DNA of 64,000 nt from Dioszegia crocea (Eukaryota > Basidiomycota > Tremellomycetes > Tremellales > Bulleribasidiaceae), in assembly GCA_001600615.1 (NCBI GenBank), contig BCKK01000008.1, positions 1,036,134 through 1,100,133 on the forward strand, written 5' to 3'. The translations under genes and the position numbers were made by a program. Below the pieces are notes generated by a model, which did no database searches, was not told where the DNA came from, and saw only the letters and a program-made list of their open reading frames with translations. Below are positions 9,873-21,217 of this stretch, piece by piece (position 1 is the stretch's first letter; each line of letters opens with the position of its first letter).

Positions 9873-9969
9873 TGAGAAGAGTGGGAATCGAACCCACGCT
9901 CTTTCGAACTGCGGGTTTTAGAGCAAACGACTCCTTAACACAGCGCCTTAACCGCTCGGCCATCTTCCC
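9873..9969 (-). tRNA. tRNA-Leu(AAG) with an 18-nt intron
   Basis: On the minus strand the acceptor stem GGGAAGA (9963-9969) pairs with TCTTCTC (9874-9880, one G-U). The D arm is GCC-GAGCGGTTAA-GGC. The anticodon stem CTGTG pairs with CGCAG. The loop TTAAGG...C gives anticodon AAG, and an 18-nt intron (9915-9932) sits after position 37. A long variable arm (class II) and the T arm GTGGG-TTCGATT-CCCAC follow. A Ser identity is unlikely because the anticodon reads CUU (Leu). Confidence 0.93.
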
Positions 9970-10172
9970 GATAACCTTTGATGAAAGGTTTGTCTGTGAG
10001 CGTATATAAAAGCCCACAACTGTTCCCGGCCACTCCCAGCGATTGGCGCTACTCGAGTCGATCAAGACAGTCGCAAGGGATCCATCGAACTGCGCCAGCG
10101 AACCCACCATAACCAGGGACATTGGTCTTGGTTGACCTGACATGGTAGATGGCCATACATCTGCTCCACACA

Positions 10173-10933
10173 CTAACGCCAAGGATTCAACCTCTGTACG
10201 GTACTTAAGCCCTTCTCCTTCTTCACCACTCTCTTCTTATCCTCGCTCTTCTCCTCCGCATCCATTTCCAGCCCTCGTCTCTTCTTCTCGCGATCCAAAA
10301 TCAAATACGCTACGATCACCCAAACTACACCAAATACAGTGGCGACTGCTGATCTACAGGTCAGCTCTCGCCTTCGGCACGACTCACAACCAGAATGATC
10401 CTTGGGTCTGCACCATCTCGACGTCTTCGGCGTTTGCTATACTTGATTTCACTGCGAAATCAGTGACCAACGTGATGGGCAATAAGAGCCAAGCGGGAGT
10501 TGGTATGATGGCGGTAGCCCACGCAAGGGCCATGGTGTCCAGCTTGGGAGGACAAAGCACTAGAATGGCTTGGATGGTGGATAGTATGAGGAAGATAATG
10601 GCCACTAGGGTCAACCTTCTGATATAGCTCTCAACATACCCGTGAGGTGCCAGATCAGACAGCCTTGAACTGCCGCTGCATGTGGAGCTGCTTCACACCT
10701 GATGTCAGCCAATCTCCCATCGAAACCTACACATCGCCACTGCAAGAACCCAGGCCTCCCAGTGACCACTGCTGTTGATCTACTTTGAGGGTGATGGCTA
10801 GCCAGTAGTATTTGGTACCCGGTCCAGAGACAGCGCTAAAGACGAGGAAGATGACAATGAGGAAGGTTGTAAAAGCGTAGATGGCGTGCAGGGCGAACCG
10901 CGGGTGACTTCTCAGTGACTTGAGCTTTTCCAT
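10173..10933 (-). CDS. SUR7/PalI-family-like four-span membrane protein
   Basis: Three exons (10731-10933, 10388-10687, 10173-10353; introns 43 and 34 nt) give 227 aa. A first hydrophobic helix (AFTTFLIVIFLVFSAVSG) is followed by an extracellular loop with the pattern WSLGGLGSC...TCS...LAPHGY, which resembles the loop of SUR7/PalI proteins (G-x-C ... C-S ... L-G-Y). Three more helices follow (VAIIFLILSTIQAILVL, ATAIIPTPAWLLLPITLV, VATVFGVVWVIVAYLIL), then a charged cytosolic tail rich in Lys/Glu. Family members act at the plasma membrane (eisosome sites, pH sensing, cell wall). The start at MEKLKSLRSHPRF was chosen because upstream in-frame ATGs add an unlikely leader. Family assignment is moderate; topology is well supported. 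Confidence 0.7.
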
Positions 10934-11096
10934 GATATATGTGCATGCGGGCTGAGAAAGCAACTTGAACAGCGACACGTATGATGTGACGGATGAATTG
11001 AGGGTGAAACTTGCCAAAGGATACTCAAAGGACCCCCTTGTTTCATATCCGCCACTACTGAAATCTTGAGTGGTGTATATACATGCCTTCTATGCT

Positions 11097-12637
11097 CTAC
11101 TTTGACAAACGTCCCGGAAAGTTGCTAGACAGTCCATCTGACCGTTTCTCCCAGACCTTACTCGCTTTACTCGATTTCGCCTCCCACTCCGCTAGCCATT
11201 TCGGCTTCAGCGCCCCCCACTTTGCTTTCAATGACCTAATCTCCCTCTCGTTCTCCTTCACGTGCTTGCTCAGCGACTGCGCTGGCTGCTTGATCCCGTC
11301 GTCCTCTCCCATACCGAGATACGCGGATGTTTCTGGATCTGGATCTTTGGATCCTACTCTCGAGGCCAATCCGCGCGACAGACCAGTCAATAGGACAGTC
11401 CGGTTCCACAATGCAGATGATATATCGCAGTAGTCCATATTGCGCCTTCGATCTGGGCCTGACCAATCTTGGATCCGGGCATCGTCCCAGTCGATAGATA
11501 CCGTTATGCCGGCAAGTGGAGAAGGAGGGATAGAGTGATTGATGTTTGGGGTAGGGGCAAGCCAAGCCGTGTACGCCTTATCCAAGGCGTATCTGGGGAA
11601 TTGGGTGTCGGCCCCAATTCCAAATAGGGTTTTAGGCATGAGGAGTCTTGATTGGGGGATGGCGGGTGCAGGATTGACGTAGTGAGTGTCGGCACCAGAG
11701 TGTCCTTCGCTGGGATGAGGCCACGAAGCACGACAGGTGATGTTCTACGCGTCAGCCAAGGCATTATGGCCCAAACTCACGTCTTCACGATGCGCATATA
11801 TCCACCACTACGGAGAAAGAGCGATTCCCTTCCCTACGCGTCTGTTCAAACTCCCCAATATAGATAGGGAACATGACGGGATAACAGGCCATCTGACATC
11901 AGCTTAGGAGAGGACTTGACTAACCATGACTTCTTTCCACCGCGCCTGGTCCACTGTGATGGAGTGGAAATGTCCCCGCTTCCCAATAATCTTCCGAAGC
12001 ATCTTCATCATCCCTATCGGAGAAATTGTAAAGGGTACCGCTGTGAAGTCTTGCGACAGCCCAAGATGCTGCAAATGCATTTTCGAATTGTAGAGAGGGA
12101 GAGAGTCCGGTAGGTGGGGTTCGGCGAATGATATATGGGATAAAGGGGCGTATGAATGGCCTGTGAGTGTCAGCACTGAGCAGTATTAATGAAGCTAAGC
12201 ATAGGACACTCACCCGGCATATGAGCCTCTTTCGCCGTGATATAAGCCGTCTTATTCTCTCCACCATCCTCCAGCGCCAAGCCCTCCATCAACGCATCCA
12301 CACGCCATATCGGCCAATAAACCGCCTTCATACTCTTCATAACCACCTTTCCCCCTATGCCCAACTTCCGCGCAATCCCTCCGACATTGGGTGCGAATCT
12401 ACCTAGGATCTCGCCTAGACCCCTATTGACACTGTTTGACGAGACTAGGAGCGCCAGAGTGTGTAGTCGATCAATGGCGGTAGTAGGCGGAAGTAGGAAT
12501 GGGGCGGCGCGTATTTTGGCTGACTGAGATAGGCTGCTATTGGCGTTGGAGGACTGTTGACGCCGCAGGTGATGTGGTACAGCTTTGAAAGGCCGTGAGA
12601 TATGGCTAGAGCCACCGCGGACGCCTTCTAGAATCAT
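11097..12637 (-). pseudogene. Frameshifted copy 1 of the YWPxWRVDAL family
   Basis: Homologous along its length to the genes at 12914-14418 and 19505-20952. It begins MILEGVRGG with an Arg-rich, possibly mitochondrial, leader, then KIRAAPFLL, AVYWPIWRVDALMEG, MACYPVMFPIYIGEFE and a C-terminal ARIQDWSGP / LKPKWLAEWE. At 11796-11801 the genomic 'atatat' holds four extra bases compared with both paralogues. The frame then reads VVVDICAS-stop instead of D-A-H, while the next bases encode the expected A-H-R-E-D in another phase and the remaining exons are fully open. Either this copy is a young pseudogene making a truncated protein, or the assembly has an indel there. Splice sites are intact, including a 32-nt intron. 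Confidence 0.75.
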
Positions 12638-12913
12638 CGTAGAGGTACAGTCTGAAGTCTGCCAGTCAACATCTTGCCCTGAACTGAGAACAATAAGCTG
12701 ACATTCCTCGCGTATCAGGGTCTTACGGCATGGAGAAATCGTTTCCAACAGGTCACGTGTGATGGCCGTGATTGAGCGGCCGCGCGGGGAGCCTTGACGC
12801 TACTCCGCCCATCCGCCAGAGGTACAGCGAACCGGTATGTCGACATAACAGGAGACGACAGTCCAAAACACCCCTCATCCAAAACAGCAGACATACATAC
12901 CGAGATACCCGCC

Positions 12914-14418
12914 CTATTTCTTCCCCTTGGCCGCCGTTGCCTTTTGCTCCTCTTCCCACTCGACCAACCACGTCGGTTTCAACCCTACCAACTCCGCCTT
13001 AAGCTTCTCAATACTCTCCTCCATCTGCTTTTTGATTTCACTCATGGGCTTAGTTTGTGGCTGCCCATCCCCACTCCTGACATCCATAACTACCATCCCC
13101 ATTGGATCCGCACCCTCTTTCAGATGTTTACCAAGTAAAGAAATCCCTTCCAGCGCTCCAATCCCTTTCCAGACTGACAATGTCTGTTCATAATACTCCG
13201 CATTCTGCTCTCGTTCAAGTCCGGACCAAGATTGGATTCGGAGGTCCGTCCAGGGGATAGGATCGGTAATATCAACGAGAGGCGAGGGGGGTATGGAAGT
13301 TGCAGAGGAGGGTGCAGGGGACATCCATGATCGATAGGCATTATCGAGTGATTTGGGCGACATGGGTGGGCCCTGAAGTGAAGAGCGGAGCATGGACATG
13401 ACGAGTGTTGCTTCGGGCACGAAAGGAGCTGGGTTCACAAAGTAATTTTCGGTGAATCGACCGGTTTCGTATATCTCCGCAGGAGGAGGCCAGGATGCTC
13501 GACATTGACTGATCTGCGGAGTCAGTCATAGCTTGGCAGTAGGCTTACATTGGTATCATGAGCATCCATTATGATTGTATATCTCCGATTTCCCTCTTCA
13601 CGCTTTTGTTCAAATTCAGCAACGTAGATTGGCATATAGATCGGATAACAAGCCATCTCATCATCAGCTCCACACAGTGTATACACTCACCATGATCTCC
13701 TTCCATCGACTCTCATCAATTGCATACTCCTCAAAAGATCCACGCTTCCCAATGAGTCTTCTCATCTTCTCTACCACAGCAAAAGGCGAGACGGCAAATG
13801 GGACAGGAACGATATCGTACCCATCCCCAAGCTGGCTCAGGTGCTCTTTAGGCTCATACTGCGGTAGCTCGTCAGGTAAAGGCGGGACCGCAAAGGAGAG
13901 ATATGATAGTGGGGCGAAAGAATTGCCTGAGCCGTCAGAATTTCCTCTTGAAGCTTGAGTCTTGATATCATCTCGGACCCCAACTTACCGGGTATATAAG
14001 CCTCTTGAACAGCCAAGAACGCCTTCCCATCCTCCCTTTCTTTCCCCTTCCCTTCTACACCCCCTTCAAATAACGCATCCACCCTCCACACAGGCCAATA
14101 AACAGCCTTCATATCCCGCATCGTCACCTCGCCTCCCAACCCAAACTCCCGCGCTATACTTCCGATCGACGGTCCGAAAAGCTTAAGCAAACCAGCAAGG
14201 AAGAGGTTGGATCCTTTTGCCGATGCAATGAGAGCATTCATGTGTAATTTATGAGCTGCAGCGGCTGGGTCGAGGAGGAATGGGGCTGCGCGAATTTTAG
14301 GAGATTGGGAAGTGGGTAATGTTGATTGATAGCGACGCATAGGCCTGGGACGGAATTGAGCGAGTGGACGCCTCATGGCGTGTCGCGATGGTCCGGCGAG
14401 CGCTTCGACTGCTATCAT
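12914..14418 (-). CDS. Copy 2 of the YWPxWRVDAL family (probably mitochondrial)
   Basis: Same architecture as the frameshifted neighbour and the 19505 gene. The start MIAVEALAGPSRHAMRR leads into an Arg/Ser/Gln-rich leader (RPRPMRRYQSTLP), typical of a mitochondrial presequence. Then come KIRAAPFLLDPAAAAHKL, MKAVYWPVWRVDALFEG, VPVPFAVSPFAVVEKMR, MACYPIYMPIYVAEFEQ, IMDAHDTN, LRIQSWSGLEREQNAEYY and LKPTWLVEWEEEQ. It appears intact. I recognise this only as a conserved basidiomycete protein of unknown function; mitochondrial location is inferred from the leader. It lies ~280 bp upstream of copy 1 in the same orientation, an evident tandem duplicate. Confidence 0.75.
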
Positions 14419-14711
14419 CTTGGTGTTTGGTTGTTGCAAAGACAGTGGATAGATCAAACACTCGATCTGGGCCGCCGACCGACGGCGAAGTACGCTGCAC
14501 GCTGCCACGTGACCACCTCATGATCATGAACACATCAAGCCAGACCTGACAAGACGAAGCACCTTATTACGCTTTGCAGGTCTGGATATGCCATGCACGG
14601 CTCCTGTCTGACCGCATATGTTGCCCATTGATACAGGTGCATGGAATTATAAGGGTATACATTGTACAAAACCACCACCTCACCGCGCTCGCCCCTTATC
14701 CCGACCCTACT

Positions 14712-16898
14712 CTACGACACCTGATTCTTATTCAAAATCTTACCATGCGCCAAAAGCAAATAAAGCCTAAAGCACAACCTTGCAAACTCATTCTCGTACA
14801 ATTCCCTAGGGTAGTCCGCTCCGAGCTTATAAGCAGCGGCATGGCCTGAGATGATGGCGAGTTCGTGTGCGTTAACGAGGGTCCATGCGCCGGCATAAGT
14901 TGTGTGTTTTGAGTTACGGTTAAGGAGCCAGATGAAGGGGACTACGAAGGCGTAGTGGGTCCATCTGTTGAGTTAGTGGTGATCGTCAGGGGGATTGGGT
15001 GGACTTACGAGTGACAGAGCTGATGCCACCAATCTTCTCGGACTATACGCGTCAGCAACCTCTCGTATAGTTTCAATTGAAAAAGGGAGAACTTACTGAT
15101 CTTATCCTTCTTAATTTCATCCTTGGACCAAGTATCGGTATGCTTGTTGTTCAAAAAGATAGTTTGGAAGACGTGATCTTCGAGCGGCTTAGTCTTGTCG
15201 AGCTGGTATTGGAAGGCAGAGCAATCGAAGCACATCTCCTAGAATGAGTCAGCATGACTCGGCGTTCATCATCGTGGAGTGATGGCTCGAGACAAATGGC
15301 ACCAGTACTTACCAGCTTCCGAGGATCTTTAGGCGTTTGCTTAATCATGTACATCCTTCCCAGTCAGCTACGAATTCTGCCTGAATGAGGCCATCAACAA
15401 CTCACGGCATGAACTCCTTTTCACCCTTCTTAACTCTTGCCGAGTCATCCCTTCCACCTACAGTGCTGACCGCATCCTTGGGGTCAAACTCGATAGTATA
15501 CCATTTCCGAATATAGTCGATATCCTAACCCAATCAGCCCTATTCATCCGTCGCCCCAAATCTCACGCCGGATCAACTCACAGTGTGCGTGACCGTAACA
15601 TCATCAGACCACTTCGTATTACCCAACACAAACTTCTCCATCCACCCCCCCTTCTTCCCCAAGACGCGCTTTGACGTATCCGCCAATACACACAGCACAA
15701 TCTCATCAAACTCTTCTTCAACCGGTTCAATATCCTGATCGCCAAAGTTTGCGTTATGTAAATCGGCCTCTTGTCGACGGGCTCGAAGGAGGACTTTGAC
15801 AGTTGGTTTACGAGTGAGGACTTGGGTAAGTTCGGTATTTAGTCGGACCTGACTTATCAGCTTTATTGTACAATCGCGAGTACGGAGAAGCTCACCTTGA
15901 CACCCTTACTCTCCATGTCTTTTTGCCATTTGGTGTAAAACTCGGTCGATTCGGGGAAAACAACCATAGGTGGGAGGTTACTAGACAGGCTTTTGGGGTC
16001 GATCTTGTACCACATTCCATATGTGGGCGAAGTGTATAATCGCTCCATCATGACGGATGGGAGGTTGGGGGTGGCATTGCCTGTACCGAGGAAAAGGGCA
16101 AGTCTGAGTGAGTCAGCTGTATTCCGTGATCCGTGGACAGAGTCGAGGACGAGAGAGGAAGAGAAAAGCTTACGAAGGGTAAATCATAGTCAGGATAAAG
16201 TCATCGCTTAATCCCCACATCTTCAGGGAGATCTTGATGGGAATCAAGGCGAAAAACACCTCGAGCTTTCGCATCCACTTGATGGCGGTGTTGAAGCGCT
16301 TGATGTCCTTTTGGTGCCGCTCGACTAGGTGTGTAGGGTATAGGTTGGTCCAGAACTGAGATGTCAGTCAGAGTTCACAAGTGGACTGATTACCCCAGGG
16401 ATACAAGAAAGCGGCGACTTACTGTGTCGCCCTTGCCAAAAGAGACTTGCAGCTCGACACTGACCCATCAGTTCCGCCCAAACCACACATGAGAGGGACA
16501 TACGGCTTAGCTTCATACCCCTGTTTCTCATACGCTCGGAAAGTATGTCTACAGCATCAGCTCAATCCCAACTTTGACTTCATGGCCAATCATAACTCAC
16601 TGGTAGATATAGCTTCCACCCTGAACACCTTGGTTCATCCAGCGCGATCCATGCCTCTCCTCATCGATATCGATAGAGAAAGCCTGTCCACCTGGATAAC
16701 CCTGTGCGTCTAAGTATATCAGCACCCTCCTCCAGATCAACATTGTCATTGCCAGTCCTGATCGACCAGAAGGCAAAACATACCGATCAGAGTAACCTCA
16801 AATTTATCAGGGTGCTTCGATAAATTATCGGCGCAGGCCATTCCGGCCGCTCCGGCGCCAACGACCAACACTCGCTTTTTCTCCTGTAGCTTCGGCAT
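14712..16898 (-). CDS. FAD/NAD(P)-binding oxidoreductase
   Basis: The start MPKLQEKKRVLVVGAGAAGMACADNL (quoted in part) contains a Rossmann FAD-binding motif (VVGAGAAGMA, GxGxxG), then a beta strand ending in an acidic residue (VTLID) and YPGGQAFSIDID. Later segments include GSRWMNQGVQGGSYIYQHTF, PPMVVFPESTEFYTKWQKD, DEIVLCVLADTSKRVL and, near the C terminus, LVNAHELAIISGHAAAYKLGA, which fits the FAD-contacting C-terminal motif of amine-oxidase-like flavoproteins. About 10 short introns; the stop is TAG at 14712-14714. The substrate is unknown. Similar proteins in other fungi are annotated only as FAD-dependent or amine-oxidase-like. Confidence 0.8.
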
Positions 16899-17320
16899 TG
16901 TTTAGAGGATGTATCAATGAGGATGAAGAGAGGGATAGTTGGATGTGAAGGGTTGATAGCGATGGTTGTTGTGAAAGTTGGGATCGGAATCGGTGTGAAG
17001 AAATGACGTCATGACGATGTTTCAGATTTCGTCCATCGTCGATTTGGGAAGGGGTAGCCGTACGCGTACGCGTCAGGACCGCCACCGACGCGTTGTGAGT
17101 TGGTTGTCAGGCGAATTGGGTGATGAAGGAAGGATGGGAAAGGAGAATTTGACGAAAGTAGAGATCCAGTACGCCAGGTCCGACACCTAGCTCGCCTTGT
17201 CGACTCCCTCATATCCCGACGCGCGCAGAAGCTATCCGCCTATATTGTCCTATCTTCCGCCTCAACCAACGTAAGCACCTTCCGTCCCAGATACCCGGCC
17301 TCACTCCAGCTATCCCGCGC
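16899..17320. other. Intergenic between FAD oxidoreductase and CDC20-like gene
   Basis: About 420 bp. The first ~200 bp should hold the oxidoreductase promoter and 5' UTR. Short frames here show no domain or homology. Confidence 0.4.
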
Positions 17321-18856
17321 CTATCTGATCCCCATCAACATCCGTCTTTCAGACCCCACCTCCCCAACTCTCTTCGCTGGCACTTCCCATATCCTCCAGA
17401 ACTTCAACGTCTCATCACTCGCAGCCGTCCCAATCGAGCACCCATCCGGACTAAGGGCAGACGACAGTACTCGCTCACTATGAACAGACCTATCATACAC
17501 TTTTTCAAGACTCGGATAAGACCATACCGAAATGTTGTTCTGGGGGTATCCGTGCGTTGAGAGTAATTCCCGGGAGTGTGGTGAGAAGTGGAGTGATGTG
17601 ACTTGACTTCCGGCGTCTAGGGTTTGGAGACGTTCGGAAGTTGTTGTGGACCAGATATGAATCTTCTTGTCTGCGGACCCACCGCCTGAGGCTAGGATTG
17701 AAGGTTGCCAGGGACACCAAGCGAGGGCCTGAGGAATCAGCCATTGTGCTATCAGAGGGTAGAGAGGGCTCACTTTGACTGCTCCTAGATGGACATGTTT
17801 GGACCATTTTGCAGAGACGATCTCTGTCAATACTGATGCACCAAGTCGGAGACTGAATCAGCTGTGTTGACGAGTTGACTCACTCCCAGCATTTGACAAC
17901 GTTATCGTTCCCACCACTAGCCAACAGTCCTCCATCAGGTCTCCACTTCAGACCGCAGACCTACTCATCAGCTACGATCTAACGTTGACTCACTTCCATA
18001 GTATGTCCCTGAAGCTTCATAGCCTTATCCTCCATCCTAAGATCCCGGTGCCAAAGCTCCCATCTTGACTTCCGCTCGATAACGCCTGTCCCTCCCAACT
18101 CAGACTAGCCACGCGTCTCGTCTGACCGGTCATCGTTCGTATCTTCTTGCCCTTCGCAGCATCCCATATCTCCACATTACCAGTATCCAGGCCTATGGCA
18201 AGATTGCTGCCGTCTCCTGACCATGAAACGGACGTGACGGGTGTTTTGGACGATCTACACTCAGCTTTTGTTACCTGCGCAGTGTCGAATCAGAAACTCA
18301 CGTGCCAGTTGCTTCTATAGAGGATGTCAATCTGGTCTTTCCATCCCATATATGAACCGCATAATCCCCCTTGAAGTCCTTCAGCCCAATTGCAATCTGA
18401 TCCTTCGAGCTCCAATCCATCAAGTTCAGATAGAAATTGTCCGGGTATCCAGGCGCGTCTAGCACTCTGTGAGGAGAGTATGGCGGTTTCCTTTTTGGTT
18501 GTATTGGGGCGATAGGGATATTGGGGGATGATAGTAATTTGCGCTGATGATCCAGGTGATAGGGTGCATAACGAGTGGGGGTTGACGTGAATGCGAGGAT
18601 CCGTTTCTTGGCGAGTGGTTCATCGCGAGGGGATACTTGCGATTCGATTCTGCTAGGTGGGGTGTTTATAGCAAGGGCGGGTGGAGTGTGGGTATGATTA
18701 GAGGAAAGGGGATTGAAGGGGGGTCGAGTGGGGATGAAACGGTCAGGCTGATGGGTCAGTGCGCCGCTAGCATCAGAGGCTTACCGTTTCTGAGCCAGTA
18801 ACAGATTTGTTTCCCCTATGGCTTGACTCGCCATTCGTACAACGTTCACTGCTCAT
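17321..18856 (-). pseudogene. CDC20/Fizzy-type APC/C activator paralogue with a 1-nt frameshift
   Basis: A WD40 protein of the Cdc20/Cdh1 family. The C-box DRFIPTRPP sits near the N terminus after a 40-nt intron. The linker RVLDAPGYPDNFYLNLMDWSS opens the propeller; [26 protein letters not shown] and LSPDGCSIGTAASDETLKFW (quoted in parts) mark later blades, and the C terminus is MGIR (IR tail). At 18054-18055 the sequence after GSQDGS lacks one base relative to the intact CDC20 at 47410-49111 (GSIWHHDV). The direct frame reads FGTGILGWRIRL-stop, while the shifted frame gives WHRDLRMEDKAMKLQGHT. Splice sites downstream, including a 31-nt intron, remain good. Either a decaying or meiosis-type paralogue, or an assembly indel. 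Confidence 0.75.
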
Positions 18857-19504
18857 CCTGGTGATACGGTACAATAAGAGGTGGTGATGAGATAGATGTC
18901 TTGCTCTAGAGGCGGTGAGTGGACTTGTGTAACGCTGCGTGACAGGCGCCCCGCAAATTGCGTACCACCCTCGCGCCGCCAATTTGCCGCTCGCCTGTCT
19001 CTTTGCCCTCCTCATTTACACCTCTATCGCCTCCAGGAGCCAGATTGTCAGATCATCACCCTGTGCATGAGTGACGCTCGTGGCCGATACATCATTATAC
19101 GGGATAAATGATACCTTGCCTCAGGAGGGCGGGAGCAGTCAGCAAAAGCAATCGAAGCCGGGCCGGGCGCGTCAATCCGTGAATCATGTGAGTCTTCCAG
19201 ACCCGACCCCTGCCCTTTCCCTCAACTGACACACTATAGGATATTCCCTCCCCGTCTTAGCTTGAAGTCTACTATTCTCCTTCGCTCCGAGCATACCGCC
19301 TTGAGCAATACTCAGAAGATTAGAGTATGCGAAGGGGAATGCCGGCATGTGTGTATGAGATGAAACTGAATCCCCATCTCGGACAAAAGAACTGCCTTCA
19401 CCTTCACAATCTCAATCAATCCCCCCTAGGATGCCCAGTCTGACCTCTTATAAATCTCTTCTCATCCCCCATCATCTCATCCGACAACATCAACTTCAAC
19501 AAGA
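18857..19504. other. Divergent intergenic region (CDC20-like / family copy 3)
   Basis: About 650 bp between divergently transcribed genes, with pyrimidine-rich stretches before 19505. No RNA gene or repeat is recognised. Confidence 0.45.
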
Positions 19505-20952
19505 ATGCCGATGCTCAAATCCCCCCTTGCAAGCCCCTTCCGACAGATCGCTCACCGACCCATCTCCATCGGTCCTCTCCGCTCAACACTACAGTTGCGA
19601 AGCAAGAGCAACACCTCTGGCTCTCCATCGTCCAAGATCCGAGCAGCCCCTTTCCTACTCAACCAGGACGCAGCTATCCAGAAGCTCAGAGACTACGCTA
19701 GGATCGAGCTCGATTCTGAGGTGATGGTTTGGAATCCTACATATTGGCCCGTGTGGCGTGTGGACGCTCTGCTGGAGAAGCCTGCAGCTATGGAAGGGAA
19801 GGAAGTGGTAGAGGGAAAGGCTATGATTGCCGTGCGCAATGGGTGTCTTCCAGGTACGTATCTGGTCTTCTCGTGCTTAGACTTCCATGCTGACCTTTCA
19901 GGTAATGCCTATGGCGGTGGACCGTCCGCTATCTCATATGCCCCCACCCACCTTCCTGCTCATCTCCCGCTCTACAACAACAAATTCCATACCGCTCAAT
20001 ACGCCAACAACACATCCGGCCATAACAACACTGTACCCTTTACTACCTCGCCCGTCGCAGCGGTCAAAAAGATAAGGGACACCTTGAATGAGATTGGTGA
20101 CGAGGCCGGTGATGTCGAAGACTCCTCACCTTTGATGGACGAATGGTTATGGAAAGAGAAGATGGTATGTGGATCCTCCTGGCTCTACACCCCTACTCAG
20201 CTGATCATCCAAGTTGGCATTCTACCCAATTTACTTGCCGCTCTACACTGCTATCTGCACATACAAGAACGCCGCTGGTCATGCGATGTACGATATCATT
20301 ACTCTTGAAGCACATGATGAGAATGTAAGCTAAGGCCTATCCATCCACGGAGAGTATGCGTACTGATAATCAGATCGACAATTGCAAAATCTCCGCCGCC
20401 ACCTTGCCCAAACACATGGAACCCCCAATCCACTCCTTCCTCCCCAACGCCAAATTGATCGCTCTCACAGGTCCGGAAACCGACGGTACGGCCATGTCAG
20501 AAGTGAACGACCTGTCTCTCGACAAGGTCTTCTCCGACTGGCTCACCACCACAAACGAAGACCACTTGACCCCGCTTGACGACATGGTCGAGCCTATCGA
20601 TTGGAGCGATGTTCGTATCCAGGACTGGGAAGGTCCTGAGCGTCAGCAGAATGTGGCGTACTACAACAAGGCGGTAGCAGGGTGGAAAAAATCCAAGCAG
20701 CTCGACGACATGGTCAATGTTTTGGCGATTGAGATGGACGCGGAGCTGGCGGATGACGGTTCGGCTGTCGCTGTCAGCGAGGCGGAGCAACAGCGGGAAG
20801 TGCAGCAGCAGGAGGCGCGTGTTGCTGTGGCCACCAAGGTATATGCCGACGCTGAAGCCTTGGAGGCGGAAATGGAAGAGGCGAAGCCGGCGTGGTTGAT
20901 TCAGTGGGACGAGGCGGAGTTGGCTGGTCGAGCGGCCGAGGCGTCTTTGTAG
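19505..20952 (+). CDS. Copy 3 of the YWPxWRVDAL family, intact, 433 aa
   Basis: Exons 19505-19853, 19902-20164, 20214-20324 and 20374-20952 sum to 1302 nt. An Arg/Ser-rich leader (SPFRQIAHRPISIGPLRST) resembles a mitochondrial presequence. Then come KIRAAPFLLNQDAAIQKL, PTYWPVWRVDALLEK, YNNKFHTAQYAN, MLAFYPIYLPLYTAICTYKN, LEAHDEN, VRIQDWEGPERQQNVAYY and AKPAWLIQWDEAEL. The C-terminal quarter is an Ala/Glu-rich probable coiled coil. It is more diverged from copies 1 and 2 than they are from each other and lies on the opposite strand ~5 kb away. Molecular function unknown. Confidence 0.8.
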
Positions 20953-21217
20953 GATATGCTTCAAATATGACTAGGTTCCGAATGCAACACAATCCACTCT
21001 CCTCATTGTCTGCGTCCCATCTGCGCTTGTCTGCTCTCAGCGATCTCTGCTCCCATCACACCTCGCTGCACTGCATGTGCGTTTTACGTAAACCTCCACC
21101 CCGGTTCTTTCGGAGCTTTTAACCGGCCATCTCCACGCTCCAAGCAACAGACACCACAGCCAAGCATGACATCTCCCCTCTCCACCTTCATCTTACGCAC
21201 CTATAGAACCTAGCACC

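Noticed and set aside
9788..10009. Plus-strand 73-aa frame over the tRNA locus
   Set aside because: It reads the antisense of the tRNA-Leu gene; coincidental.
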